12,191 nucleotides of DNA from an uncultured Clostridia bacterium (GTDB lineage Bacteria > Bacillota > Clostridia > Lachnospirales > CAMVHY01): the NCBI GenBank assembly GCA_946415665.1, contig CAMKTI010000048.1, forward strand, positions 1-12,191, given 5' to 3'. Below, in pieces: positions 1-8,709 of the stretch. Each line of letters begins with the position of its first letter. Position 1 is the first letter of the stretch. The translations under genes and the position numbers were made by a program. The notes beneath the pieces are model-generated. The model was not told the origin of the DNA, did no database searches, and saw nothing but the letters and a program-made list of their open reading frames with translations.

Positions 1-948
<948 letters not shown>

Positions 949-1009
949 TTTTGATTTGCTTCTTTGTTGATTTCTGTTCTCTGTTTTCAGTTTGTTTAGA
1001 GCTAGTTAG

Positions 1010-1034
1010 TTCGTGTTTAAACACGGATTTTTTT
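1010..1034 (+). terminator. Hairpin with T-run after 23S rRNA, probable intrinsic terminator
   Basis: The arms at 1010-1016 and 1021-1027 form a 7-bp stem (one G-U pair) around a TTAA loop, directly followed by seven Ts (1028-1034). It would end the rRNA transcript about 60 bases past mature 23S. It lies only 8 bases before the Shine-Dalgarno of the acetyltransferase, leaving no room for a promoter between them. That gene is therefore probably reached by readthrough. Confidence 0.6.
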
Positions 1035-1056
1035 ATTTCTTGGGAGATAAAAATAT

Positions 1057-1536
1057 ATGAGTCTTAATGTAAAAGATATTGGTTTAGAAGAACGTGAAAA
1101 AATAAATAATTTTGTTTTAAAAAGATGGTTTAGTTTAGAAATGATTTTGCGTGGCAAAATTGTGGATCTAAAAGATATTAATGGTTTTTATATAGAAAAT
1201 GGAAATAATATTATCGGTCTTATTACATATATAATTATTGATTTTAGTTTAGAAATAATATCTCTCGATAGTGTTTATGAAAATAGAGGAATCGGAAGTT
1301 TATTAGTAAATAAAGTTAAAGATTTTGCTACTGAATGTAATCTAAAAAATATAATTGTTATTACTACGAATGATAATTTGCGTGCTCTTGGTTTTTATCA
1401 AAAGAGAGGATTTATTTTGAATAAAGTTTTTTTTGATTCGATTAAACAAGCTCGTAAATTAAAACCTGAGATTCCTATTAAAAATGAAAACGGAATTTTA
1501 ATACGCGATGAAATCGAATTAAAACTTTCGTTGTAA
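1057..1536 (+). CDS. GNAT-family N-acetyltransferase
   Basis: This 159-residue protein belongs to the Gcn5-related N-acetyltransferase fold, which moves an acetyl group from acetyl-CoA to an amine. The substrate cannot be told from sequence. The acetyl-CoA pyrophosphate-binding motif A is visible as ENRGIGSLLV (about residues 81-90), preceded by the beta-4 strand LEIISLDSVY. A motif-B-like segment, NLRALGFYQKRGF, follows at about 108-120. Length is normal for a single-domain GNAT. The ATG has a good Shine-Dalgarno, GGGAG at 1042-1046, 10 bases upstream. There is no promoter between the rRNA hairpin and the gene, so expression probably depends on the rRNA operon. A decayed second copy of its first codons lies at 1760. 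The C-terminal third (KQARKLKPEIPIKNENG) is charged and matches no motif I know. Confidence 0.85.
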   Translation: MSLNVKDIGLEEREKINNFVLKRWFSLEMILRGKIVDLKDINGFYIENGNNIIGLITYIIIDFSLEIISLDSVYENRGIGSLLVNKVKDFATECNLKNIIVITTNDNLRALGFYQKRGFILNKVFFDSIKQARKLKPEIPIKNENGILIRDEIELKLSL

Positions 1537-1712
1537 TGATGTTATAACACAAGAAGTTTTTTATAATAAGAAATATTTTTACAACTGAGTTTCATTGAAA
1601 CTAAGTACAGTGCTGTGTTCAGCTGACTCATACTAATAGATCGATTACTTATTTTTCTTTGCTTCTTTGTTGATTTCTGTTCTCTGTTTTCAGTTTGTTC
1701 GAAGTTTGTTTG

Positions 1713-1738
1713 GCTCATATTTGAGTATGGTTTTTTTT
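1713..1738 (+). terminator. Hairpin with T-run in the duplicate copy
   Basis: The arms 1713-1717 and 1722-1726 form a 5-bp stem (one G-U) with a TATT loop. After four bases come eight Ts (1731-1738). It occupies the same place as the hairpin at 1010-1034 but shares almost no stem sequence with it. The stem is weak and termination efficiency is uncertain. Confidence 0.35.
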
Positions 1739-1759
1739 ATTTTGTGGATATAAAAACAT

Positions 1760-1786
1760 ATGATTTTTAATATAAAAGAGATTTAG
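1760..1786 (+). pseudogene. Eight-codon remnant of a second GNAT gene
   Basis: The frame reads M-I-F-N-I-K-E-I and then TAG. It aligns with the first codons of the intact acetyltransferase (M-S-L-N-V-K-D-I). The Shine-Dalgarno position is degraded to GTGGAT. Downstream of the stop there is no similarity to the rest of the gene: the sequence jumps to CTGGGTGTGGTCTACGC and an A-rich run, so the copy is truncated and not merely frameshifted. Confidence 0.65.
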
Positions 1787-1850
1787 CTGGGTGTGGTCTA
1801 CGCAAAAAAACAGACAGCGAGACAAAAAAAAAATAATCTATAAAATAAGA

Positions 1851-1931
1851 TATAATAGAAATGTTTTGTTTTTATACGGAAGCAAATCTGTATTTAAATT
1901 CGTTCCGTGTTACAAACATATTTTATTTTTT
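1851..1931 (+). other. Interrupted inverted repeat followed by T-rich tract; possible small structured RNA
   Basis: ACGGAA (1876-1881) pairs with TTCCGT (1903-1908). Outside them ATGTTT (1861-1866) pairs with AAACAT (1914-1919), separated by unequal internal loops, and the apical part contains an AAAT/ATTT pair. The sequence TTTTATTTTTT follows at 1921-1931, as at an intrinsic terminator. A TATAAT at 1851-1856 could be a -10 box but has no convincing -35. It may be a small RNA, a terminator, or chance in AT-rich DNA. The rest of the gene-free stretch 1787-2029 shows an A-rich segment (1806-1832) and the promoter at 1981. Confidence 0.3.
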
Positions 1932-1980
1932 GGGACTCGATAAAATTTTTTTATGATAAGAAAAAAATAATTTATGATTA

Positions 1981-2009
1981 TTGATGTGGTAAAAAAATAT
2001 ATGTATAAT
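1981..2009 (+). promoter_or_regulatory. Sigma-70-type promoter for the 1112-residue protein gene
   Basis: TTGATG (1981-1986) and TATAAT (2004-2009) are separated by exactly 17 bases, and a TG lies one base before the -10, as in an extended -10. Transcription would start near 2016, giving a leader of about 30 bases. No operator-like palindrome is seen around it. Confidence 0.65.
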
Positions 2010-2044
2010 TAAACTAGATTGTAAATTTTATGGGGGTTTTTTTT

Positions 2045-5000
2045 ATGGAAAGTGATGTCAATACTTTAGATGCCGATGGCATTAATGATGCTGTTGAAAA
2101 AAACGATTCAGATACTATAAATCAAATCAAAGAGGCTATTCAGGTAAATAATTTGCTTAACCTAGATTGGTTACACAAGTTAACACCAAAATCAATTATA
2201 TGTTTTTGGGAGATTCTTGTTGATAGAAAATATAACTATTATACAGAAGACAGTTTGTACCCTGACCGATTTAATATATGGCAAAGTTTGTCCGTTGGCC
2301 AGTTGAATAATTTATGCGATACAGAAGATTGTCATGTTAATATAACAAACTTTATACAAAAAAATTGTAAATTAGACTGTAGTGTTATTAAACTTGATTA
2401 CATTGATACGGAACAATGTAATTTAGATAAATATTTTGGTAAACCGATAACAAGTCAAGAAATTGAGAGTTATCCGTTTTATATGATTATTCCTTTTTGG
2501 GATAACGATTTTGATAATAAATGGTCGAATTTAAATGAAAATGCAAAAAAATTACTCTTCAGATACGCTATAAAACGGTTATTTGTTGTCTGTAACAATG
2601 TTGCAAATCAAAACGACGGAATGCAAAGTTTTGAAAGTTTGAGTGGCTTATTGAACAGTATTTCTTTTTTAGTAAAAAAATATAATGTTGATGATGATTT
2701 AAGTGCTTATACTAATGTCTCCGCAATTTGCAAATTGGCTCAAAATGCATTTTTTGCAAACGACTTTGATATTGATAATAAAAATAAAGTTTTGGAATAT
2801 TTAGATGCTTTAGCAAGCTTTCAACAGTTAGGCATAAAATTTCAGGATAATATAAAAAAAATTATTGAGATGTTGCGCCTTGACAACAAAATTGGTCAGA
2901 ATGTTGGTTTCGAATTTTATTTGAAGGTAATAGAAAATTTAAATTCTGACGATATTATTGCTGAGTTTGATAAAAATTGGTTTAAGGACTGTCAGATTTG
3001 TGCTCAAGTTTTAGAAAATTTGTCTTCTCAACAAATAAATAATTTAGTTGCCTATAAATCAGATGATAAAAACAGAACAAACTTTATTGATGAATTGCTA
3101 AAAACTATATGTCGTAGTAAGTGTGTTTATGACAAATCTTCTGGAGAATTTTTGAAATTTGATAAAACAGCAAGAAATAATTTTTTTGTTGCACAACAAA
3201 TCCAAAAGTCGGTTCCAATTTTAGTGAACGTGGCTGAAAATAATGTGAAAACATTCAATTTAGAGGAGAAAGAAATAAATGTTACGGAATATAAATTTTT
3301 TAGCGAAGAGAAATTCAAAGGTCTGTTGCCAGAGGCAAAAAATCTTTTTGTTGCTACATTGCTTAATTCTTTTTTGGACGATTTAGAAAGAAAAGATGAG
3401 ATATGTCAGTGTTACAATAAGAGTAATTGTTTACCTCCGGATCAAATGCTTATAGCTATGAATAAATGTTATATAAATTTTTATGAGGTGCTTAAAAGTT
3501 TTCGCGAAATAGATAAATGTTATATCAAAATTGATGCTGATGTTTTGGAGAAATTGATTTTTCAACTTTTTGCACGTGATAAATCTGGATATTTAAAACC
3601 TTTCTTGACAAAATTGATCGATTTGCCTGGCTTAGATAAATCATTTGTAGATTATGTAAAAAATATTTTGCCGTTTTGTGATATCAATTTGCTTGGTGGA
3701 AATTGTGAATATGCAGATATTGTTAATCAAGCTGTAGCAAATGAAAATAGAAATCAAATTGATTTTATTAGAAAACTTATGAAGCATAAGTACTCTTGTT
3801 TTTTTCATCGTGACGATCATAACTTTATAAAAAAATTGACTTATGATTCGATTATCACTTTTGGCGAACATGTTTCTAGTGATCCTCGAAATATAAATTA
3901 CTTGAGTGAAAATATTATAGATAAAATGTTTGAGAATGTAGAGCATAGGAAAATTTTAGGAAAGGCGTTAAAAAATCGAGGAGACGAATTCACAATCAGT
4001 TTTAACAAAATCTTTGGACACAATGATGAAGTTCTTCCAGATTATGAATTTATGAAATTTGGAAATCCGGAGTCGGCACAAGAGTTACCAGCCTGGCTTT
4101 TAAAAATAAAAGAAAATGATAATTTACAAGACGATAATTTCCCACAGTTCACTTTCAAACCTTTAATAGTTCCAGATAAAAATGTTGATTCTGTTTTTAT
4201 AGCGTATGATGTAAATGTACGAATAAATAAATTATTAAAAGAGTTGTTAGATGATGTTACGAATGACGATAATAACCAAGAAAATGCTGAAAAATTTATT
4301 GACACAAAAAAAATACGTGAGGTTTTTGTCAATATTTATTGTTTAATACGCAAATATGCAAATCATAATTTGGAAATTAGAATAGACGAAAAAATTATTG
4401 ATTCGATAGTAGAAAAAACGAAAAAAGAAGATTTTACGTATTTAGCTACATGTTTTAATAATTTTAGTTCGTTTTCGAGTTTTGGCCAACTAACTCAAAA
4501 GAAATTTGCGGAAGCCGGGAAAGGATGTTTAGATCGTATGGATTTTGATAGTAATGAATTTTTACAAAGACTTGAATCTGATCGTGGTTTTGCAAACGAA
4601 GTTTTACTATCAAATAGCATTCAAAAACTAAGTGTTCGATCATTAATTGCAAAGAAACATATCTTGCAAACGCGACCGGACTGTATTTTTTATCTATCAA
4701 ATCAACAAATAAATGATTTGGCAGGACAAGAAGGTGGTTTAAAACTTATTAAAGGGTTTATAGTTGACTGTCAAAAATCTCCATCTAAGGCTAAAATTTT
4801 TGAAAGTAAAGATCAAACCGTACAAATATCCGGACAAAATCGCTCTATCTCCCGATTTTCACACATTGAAGAAAAGTTAGCAGGTATTAATTTGCTTTCG
4901 ATAAAAAAAATATTTGTAGAAGAAACTGTGAAATATTTATTAATCAATTTGGGAAAGTCAATTTCAATTCATATTGGAGCTAATCAATTATTTGATATTG

Positions 5001-5383
5001 TATTTGGATTAGGAGATCAACCAGATACAGTACCATGCATAACTAAAACTTTTGATTCAATTTATGTATTAATGCAAAATCATGCGGTAACAAATGATTT
5101 AAATATCGAAATAGATTATTTTGTTCTTGACGAGTTGACTAATAAAATTCCAACAGCTAATCGCCAGATTTATTCGCAACAATTACAACGAATAATTGAA
5201 TTGCCTGGATGGGGCGCAAAAACACTTTATTATTTAAAGCAAGCTATTAATTTTTTGTCTTTTGGTTATTTTTGTAACAGAAATTCTTTGATGGCAAAAG
5301 TTAGAAATATGCGAGAGCAAAATATTAATCCACAAAATCCTGTTCCGCAAATGGGAAATGATAACTCTCATGTCCAGCAATAA
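2045..5383 (+). CDS. Large uncharacterised protein built of four diverged ~270-residue helical modules
   Basis: I do not recognise the family. The protein is 1112 residues from ATG 2045, which has GGGGG at 2032-2036 eight bases upstream; an in-frame ATG at 2030 has no ribosome binding site. Residue numbers here count from 2030. It has no signal peptide, no long membrane segment and no visible nucleotide-binding motif, and its roughly 25 cysteines suggest a cytoplasmic protein. By eye, three short motifs recur four times in the same order. Motif 1 is SLSVGQLNNL (~86), NLSSQQINNL (~330), NYLSENIIDK (~623) and YLSNQQINDL (~888). Motif 2 is a helix such as LNENAKKLLF (~168), LPEAKNLFVA (~433), DSVFIAYDVN (~719) or LLSIKKIFVE (~954). 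Motif 3 is NSISFLVKKY (~209), NFYEVLKSFR (~483), NIYCLIRKYA (~768) and SIYVLMQNHA (~1010), followed in the last three by an I-x-I-D strand. Modules 2 and 4 end alike (LIDLPGLDKS, IIELPGWGAK). A scaffold or host-interaction role is conceivable but unproven. The gene is monocistronic, with its own promoter and terminator. Confidence 0.85.
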   Translation: MESDVNTLDADGINDAVEKNDSDTINQIKEAIQVNNLLNLDWLHKLTPKSIICFWEILVDRKYNYYTEDSLYPDRFNIWQSLSVGQLNNLCDTEDCHVNITNFIQKNCKLDCSVIKLDYIDTEQCNLDKYFGKPITSQEIESYPFYMIIPFWDNDFDNKWSNLNENAKKLLFRYAIKRLFVVCNNVANQNDGMQSFESLSGLLNSISFLVKKYNVDDDLSAYTNVSAICKLAQNAFFANDFDIDNKNKVLEYLDALASFQQLGIKFQDNIKKIIEMLRLDNKIGQNVGFEFYLKVIENLNSDDIIAEFDKNWFKDCQICAQVLENLSSQQINNLVAYKSDDKNRTNFIDELLKTICRSKCVYDKSSGEFLKFDKTARNNFFVAQQIQKSVPILVNVAENNVKTFNLEEKEINVTEYKFFSEEKFKGLLPEAKNLFVATLLNSFLDDLERKDEICQCYNKSNCLPPDQMLIAMNKCYINFYEVLKSFREIDKCYIKIDADVLEKLIFQLFARDKSGYLKPFLTKLIDLPGLDKSFVDYVKNILPFCDINLLGGNCEYADIVNQAVANENRNQIDFIRKLMKHKYSCFFHRDDHNFIKKLTYDSIITFGEHVSSDPRNINYLSENIIDKMFENVEHRKILGKALKNRGDEFTISFNKIFGHNDEVLPDYEFMKFGNPESAQELPAWLLKIKENDNLQDDNFPQFTFKPLIVPDKNVDSVFIAYDVNVRINKLLKELLDDVTNDDNNQENAEKFIDTKKIREVFVNIYCLIRKYANHNLEIRIDEKIIDSIVEKTKKEDFTYLATCFNNFSSFSSFGQLTQKKFAEAGKGCLDRMDFDSNEFLQRLESDRGFANEVLLSNSIQKLSVRSLIAKKHILQTRPDCIFYLSNQQINDLAGQEGGLKLIKGFIVDCQKSPSKAKIFESKDQTVQISGQNRSISRFSHIEEKLAGINLLSIKKIFVEETVKYLLINLGKSISIHIGANQLFDIVFGLGDQPDTVPCITKTFDSIYVLMQNHAVTNDLNIEIDYFVLDELTNKIPTANRQIYSQQLQRIIELPGWGAKTLYYLKQAINFLSFGYFCNRNSLMAKVRNMREQNINPQNPVPQMGNDNSHVQQ

Positions 5384-5402
5384 TTTATTTTTGGTTTGAG
5401 AT

Positions 5403-5441
5403 AAAAAAAAGCGCCGTGATTTCTCACGACGTTTTATTTTT
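5403..5441. terminator. Bidirectional intrinsic terminator between convergent genes
   Basis: The arms GCGCCGTGA (5411-5419) and TCACGACGT (5424-5432) fold around TTTC. On the - strand eight stem pairs form, one of them G-U, followed by eight Ts. On the + strand one mismatch is present and TTTTATTTTT follows. It serves the large orphan gene (ending 5383) and the ABC operon (ending 5446). Confidence 0.85.
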
Positions 5442-5445
5442 GTGT

Positions 5446-6822
5446 TTAGCTTTGATTTTGTCTTTTTTTAATAATTATCAATCCAACAACAAAAATTATC
5501 AGAGGAATTATTATTATGCTTGTAACTGAAATTATAAGAGCTTGATTGTGCGTAAAAGAAATATATTTCTTATCATAATTTTTTGGCGGCACATATAAAG
5601 ATTTATTTTTATTCGCGCATAAATTATTTAACGCCGAAATCAAAAAATCCAAATTCGAACCGCGAACAAAATTATTAATTTCCGGATCCAAAATATATTT
5701 TGAACCGACCGCGATTATTTTTGTTTTATCTTTCGAATAACATATTGCGAGATTTAATGGCCCCGACAAATCATTTTTTTCTTTTTCAGGATTTTTTGAA
5801 TTTGGGTCAGCTTTTGCATAAGAATCTTTTGACGACTCAAGCAAAACTTTTATATTTTCATCCTGATTTATAAAAATATGCTGGCAAAACGGAATTAACA
5901 ACTTATATTTTTTATCCTGCAAATTATTACAAATTTCATTTTGTGTGTAATTTGGAATCAAATAAGTTTTATAATCGCGCAAAAAATTTTCGCCGCTATT
6001 CTCTATTACCAAATTATTTTTAAACTCAAAGCCATATTTTTTTGTCAACGCGTTTAAATTATTAAAACGTTGATTTGTCAAATCCATAAAAATTATTGCG
6101 CTGTGTTGCGATAAATAATCATCAATCAAATTTTTTTCTTGCTCTGTCCAATCTTTTTCCGGCGTCGTTATAAATAATATTTCACAATCATCTGGAACTT
6201 TTTTTTCGTTTAGCAAATCCAAATCTTTTAACTCATAACCGGCAAATTCTATTTGCTTTTTATAAATATCATTTAAATCTTCTTCGCCGTGTCCAATTAA
6301 TTTATAAATTTTTGGCGAAAAATCATTCGTCACATAATAAATTGCATTTGTAATTTCCGGCTCAATATTTATTCCTTTTAATTTCTGCTGAAAAGTTGTG
6401 TAATCAAAATCATATTCAAAAAAATCTTCAGGCTTTATTATTTTAAATTTATTTTTTGCCTCAACAATAATACTGCCGTCAGGAATTTCTCCGCCATTCT
6501 CAAATTTTTTTTTAAAAACCGAAACTTTTTCCTGTGATTTATATTCGAGATTAATATTTTTTGACTTATATTTTTCCAGCAATTTATTAACCATAAAATT
6601 ATTTTCTTCAGGCGCAGACAAAACATAAATATTAATTTTCTCTTTTAAATCATTTATTATTTTCAAACTTTGCTCCGACAAACTATAAAATTTTTCTTTT
6701 GTCAAATCATATTTAAAATCATAATTTTCAATAATTAAATTTGCCAAAACCAGAACCGCAACAAAAAAAAACACAAAAAAAACGGAATAAAAACCACGCT
6801 TAATTTTAAATCCTTTGTTCAA
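5446..6822 (-). CDS. GldG-like auxiliary membrane protein of an ABC-2 transporter
   Basis: This is the third gene of the ABC operon, about 458 residues. A membrane helix at about residues 12-33 is followed by the family hallmark DLTKEKFYSLSEQS (about 39-52). A large extracytoplasmic part resembles the GldG/ABC_transp_aux fold, with IYKLIGHGEEDLN and EILFITTPEKDWTEQEKNLI among its segments. A second helix lies near the C-terminus (about 426-451) and ends in KKRQNQS. In gliding Bacteroidota GldG acts with GldA and GldF; in Clostridia the substrate of these systems is not known. The start chosen is TTG 6822, because GGAGG lies eight bases upstream of it. The longer frame to TTG 6837 would translate through that Shine-Dalgarno. 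The gene follows the permease with only 23 bases between them. A terminator follows directly, so no DUF4340 gene completes the operon. Confidence 0.88.
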   Translation of the reverse strand: MNKGFKIKRGFYSVFFVFFFVAVLVLANLIIENYDFKYDLTKEKFYSLSEQSLKIINDLKEKINIYVLSAPEENNFMVNKLLEKYKSKNINLEYKSQEKVSVFKKKFENGGEIPDGSIIVEAKNKFKIIKPEDFFEYDFDYTTFQQKLKGINIEPEITNAIYYVTNDFSPKIYKLIGHGEEDLNDIYKKQIEFAGYELKDLDLLNEKKVPDDCEILFITTPEKDWTEQEKNLIDDYLSQHSAIIFMDLTNQRFNNLNALTKKYGFEFKNNLVIENSGENFLRDYKTYLIPNYTQNEICNNLQDKKYKLLIPFCQHIFINQDENIKVLLESSKDSYAKADPNSKNPEKEKNDLSGPLNLAICYSKDKTKIIAVGSKYILDPEINNFVRGSNLDFLISALNNLCANKNKSLYVPPKNYDKKYISFTHNQALIISVTSIIIIPLIIFVVGLIIIKKRQNQS

Positions 6823-6845
6823 AATTTTTTCCTCCAACCAAAATT

Positions 6846-7718
6846 TTAATTTCTCTTATTTTCAATCATATTTATATTTATTCCCAGACAAAAAATAATA
6901 AACGACAGATAATAAAAAACATCGGCCAAACTTAAAATTCCATTACTAAAATTATTAAATCGCGATAACAACGAAAACCAAATCAAAATTTTATAAATTC
7001 CCGAATCAAAAATATCCGGCATAAAAAAATAAAGACTCACTAAAATTCCAATTAAAACCAAAAAAAATATTCCTGCAAACAAAAAATTTTCTATTCGCTT
7101 ATATAAAATCCAACATAAACACAAAATTAAAAACCCAACAAAAAGCGCGCATGAAAATTTATCTTTTGGCAATTTTTCAGCCAGCCCCTCCAAAATATAA
7201 AATAAAAATAAAGTTCCAAACGTCACAATCGAAACAACAATTGGATTTTCAAACAAACTTGAAATAAATAATCCAACTGCGATAAAACATCCACCTAACA
7301 AAAAATATCCCAAGTAGCTACTTAAAATTCTTCCAAAAGCAAAATCATTAATATTCTCTACAAAAAACAATAAAATTCCAGGAAAAATAAAAGTTATTAG
7401 CAAACCAATTAAAAGTAAACTTAAGCTCGCAAAATATTTTCCCAAAGTTATTTTTGAAATCGAAATTGGTGCCGTAAATAATAATTGGTCTGTCTTATTT
7501 CGTTTTTCCTGCGAAAATAAATTCATTGTTAACAATGGAATTATTATTAAAAATAACATCGAGATATTTGACAAAACATATTGATAATCCAATAAACCCG
7601 AAAAAATATTTATCACGCTGAAATATAATCCAGTCACAAAAATAAAAAACGACAAAAATATATATCCGGTCATATTTCTAAAATAACCTAAAAATTCTTT
7701 TTTAAAGATCGCTCTCAT
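6846..7718 (-). CDS. ABC-2 type transporter permease, GldF-like
   Basis: This 290-residue integral membrane protein has about six hydrophobic segments. The family hallmark is the cytoplasmic loop after the second helix, LFSQEKRNKTDQLLFTAPIS followed by ISKITLGKYFA (about residues 67-97). A GILSLADVFYYLSF segment near the C-terminus is also typical. It forms the membrane channel that the ATPase of the preceding gene energises. The ATG overlaps the end of the ATPase gene by 17 bases and has a strong GGAGGAA ten bases upstream, inside the ATPase coding sequence, which indicates translational coupling. The specific substrate is unknown; gliding motility is not implied outside Bacteroidota. Confidence 0.9.
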   Translation of the reverse strand: MRAIFKKEFLGYFRNMTGYIFLSFFIFVTGLYFSVINIFSGLLDYQYVLSNISMLFLIIIPLLTMNLFSQEKRNKTDQLLFTAPISISKITLGKYFASLSLLLIGLLITFIFPGILLFFVENINDFAFGRILSSYLGYFLLGGCFIAVGLFISSLFENPIVVSIVTFGTLFLFYILEGLAEKLPKDKFSCALFVGFLILCLCWILYKRIENFLFAGIFFLVLIGILVSLYFFMPDIFDSGIYKILIWFSLLSRFNNFSNGILSLADVFYYLSFIIFCLGININMIENKRN

Positions 7719-8709
7719 TATTTTTTTCTTCCTCCAAATCTAAATTTTGATTTTCAGGATTTTTATTCTCTGAGATTTGATTTTCGTCCGTGATTTTTAA
7801 AAATATTTCTTCCAACGAAACGCCAAATGGTTTTGACATTAACAAAATAAAATTATTTTCTTTCGCAAACATAAATATTTGTTCTCGCAAATCAATTTTT
7901 TGTTCCGGATTTTTATTTTTAAAAACTAAATCCATACAACCATCTTCAACATTTTTTTTATAATCAACACACTCTAAAAAATCATTTTCATAAAGTGCCG
8001 CCAAAATTTCTTCAGGATTTCCTTTCAAACGCACAATAATTTTTTTTCCATGCGTTAAATTTTCTGCCAACTGATCAGGTGTATTATCTGCAACGATTCT
8101 TCCTTTGTTAATAATAATTAATCTGTCAGCAATTTCATTTATTTCAGACAAAATATGCGAGCTAATTAAAATCGTATGATTTTGCTTCAAAGATTTTATT
8201 AAATCACGCATTTTTATTCTTTGTTTTGGATCGAGTCCAGAATTTGGTTCGTCCAAAATTAAAATTTCTGGATTTCCAATTAAAGCTTGTGCTAATCCAA
8301 CACGTTGCTTACAACCTTTTGAAATATTTTTTATCAGCTTTTTTTTTATCTCTGACAAATCAAGTTTTTCGATTATATCCTTCAAACTTTTTTTATCGGC
8401 TTTTTTTAATTCGCAAACAAAATTTAAATATTCTTGCACGGTCATATCAAAATAAAGCGGTGGATTCTCAGGTAAATAACCTATAATTTTTTTTTCGCTT
8501 GGTTTTTGACAACAAATATTTTTGCCATTAATAATTATTTTTCCTGACGATTGCGAAATATAATTTGTAATCATGTTTAGCGTCGTTGTTTTCCCCGCTC
8601 CGTTTTCTCCCAAAAATCCTACGATTTCATTTTTGTTTACGACAAAATTTAAATTTTCAACCGCTTTTGTTTTGCCGTAACACTTTGTTAATTCTTGAAC
8701 TTGAATCAA
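7702..8709 (-). CDS. ABC transporter ATP-binding protein, GldA/DrrA-like
   Basis: This cytoplasmic ATPase subunit is about 335 residues and pairs with the GldF-like permease. Counting from ATG 8718, the Walker A is GENGAGKTT (37-45). The Q-loop region is GYLPENPPLY, with glutamate as usual in this subfamily. The signature is NISKGCKQRVGLAQAL (131-146), Walker B is ILILDEPNSGLDP (152-164) and the switch histidine is in SSHIL. The C-terminal ~120 residues form the extension seen in export-type ABC-2 ATPases, ending in a charged tail. GGAG (8719-8722) abuts ATG 8718 with no spacer but is 9 bases from TTG 8709. A TTG start gives the family-typical opening MIQVQELTKCYG, so I prefer it, with ATG 8718 as the alternative. 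It is first in a three-gene operon and divergent from the VanW-domain gene. Confidence 0.92.
   Translation of the reverse strand: MIQVQELTKCYGKTKAVENLNFVVNKNEIVGFLGENGAGKTTTLNMITNYISQSSGKIIINGKNICCQKPSEKKIIGYLPENPPLYFDMTVQEYLNFVCELKKADKKSLKDIIEKLDLSEIKKKLIKNISKGCKQRVGLAQALIGNPEILILDEPNSGLDPKQRIKMRDLIKSLKQNHTILISSHILSEINEIADRLIIINKGRIVADNTPDQLAENLTHGKKIIVRLKGNPEEILAALYENDFLECVDYKKNVEDGCMDLVFKNKNPEQKIDLREQIFMFAKENNFILLMSKPFGVSLEEIFLKITDENQISENKNPENQNLDLEEEKNNESDL

Larger units (their letters stand above)
1602..1786 (+). repeat. Partial downstream duplicate of the 23S tail, spacer and GNAT start
   Basis: This is the second copy of 898-1083, offset by 703-704 bases with a net one-base indel. It carries the 23S 3' tail (CTGACTCATACTAATAG conserved), the 42-base identical spacer, a T-run and an ATG at the position equivalent to 1057. 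No 23S body precedes it: bases 1537-1601 are ordinary AT-rich sequence plus a small AGTTTC/GAAACT hairpin (1588-1602). It is best read as a remnant of a tandem duplication, or of recombination between rRNA operons. Confidence 0.85.

Noticed and set aside
1588..1602. AGTTTC-ATT-GAAACT hairpin as a terminator for the acetyltransferase
   Set aside because: No T-run follows it on the + strand.
2030..2044. ATG at 2030 as the start of the large orphan protein
   Set aside because: It has no Shine-Dalgarno, whereas GGGGG sits eight bases before the in-frame ATG at 2045.
3127..4700. Several 60-100 codon frames antisense to the orphan gene
   Set aside because: They are shadows without ribosome binding sites, rich in Ile, Phe and Ser as expected from AT-rich antisense, and the sense frame is continuous.
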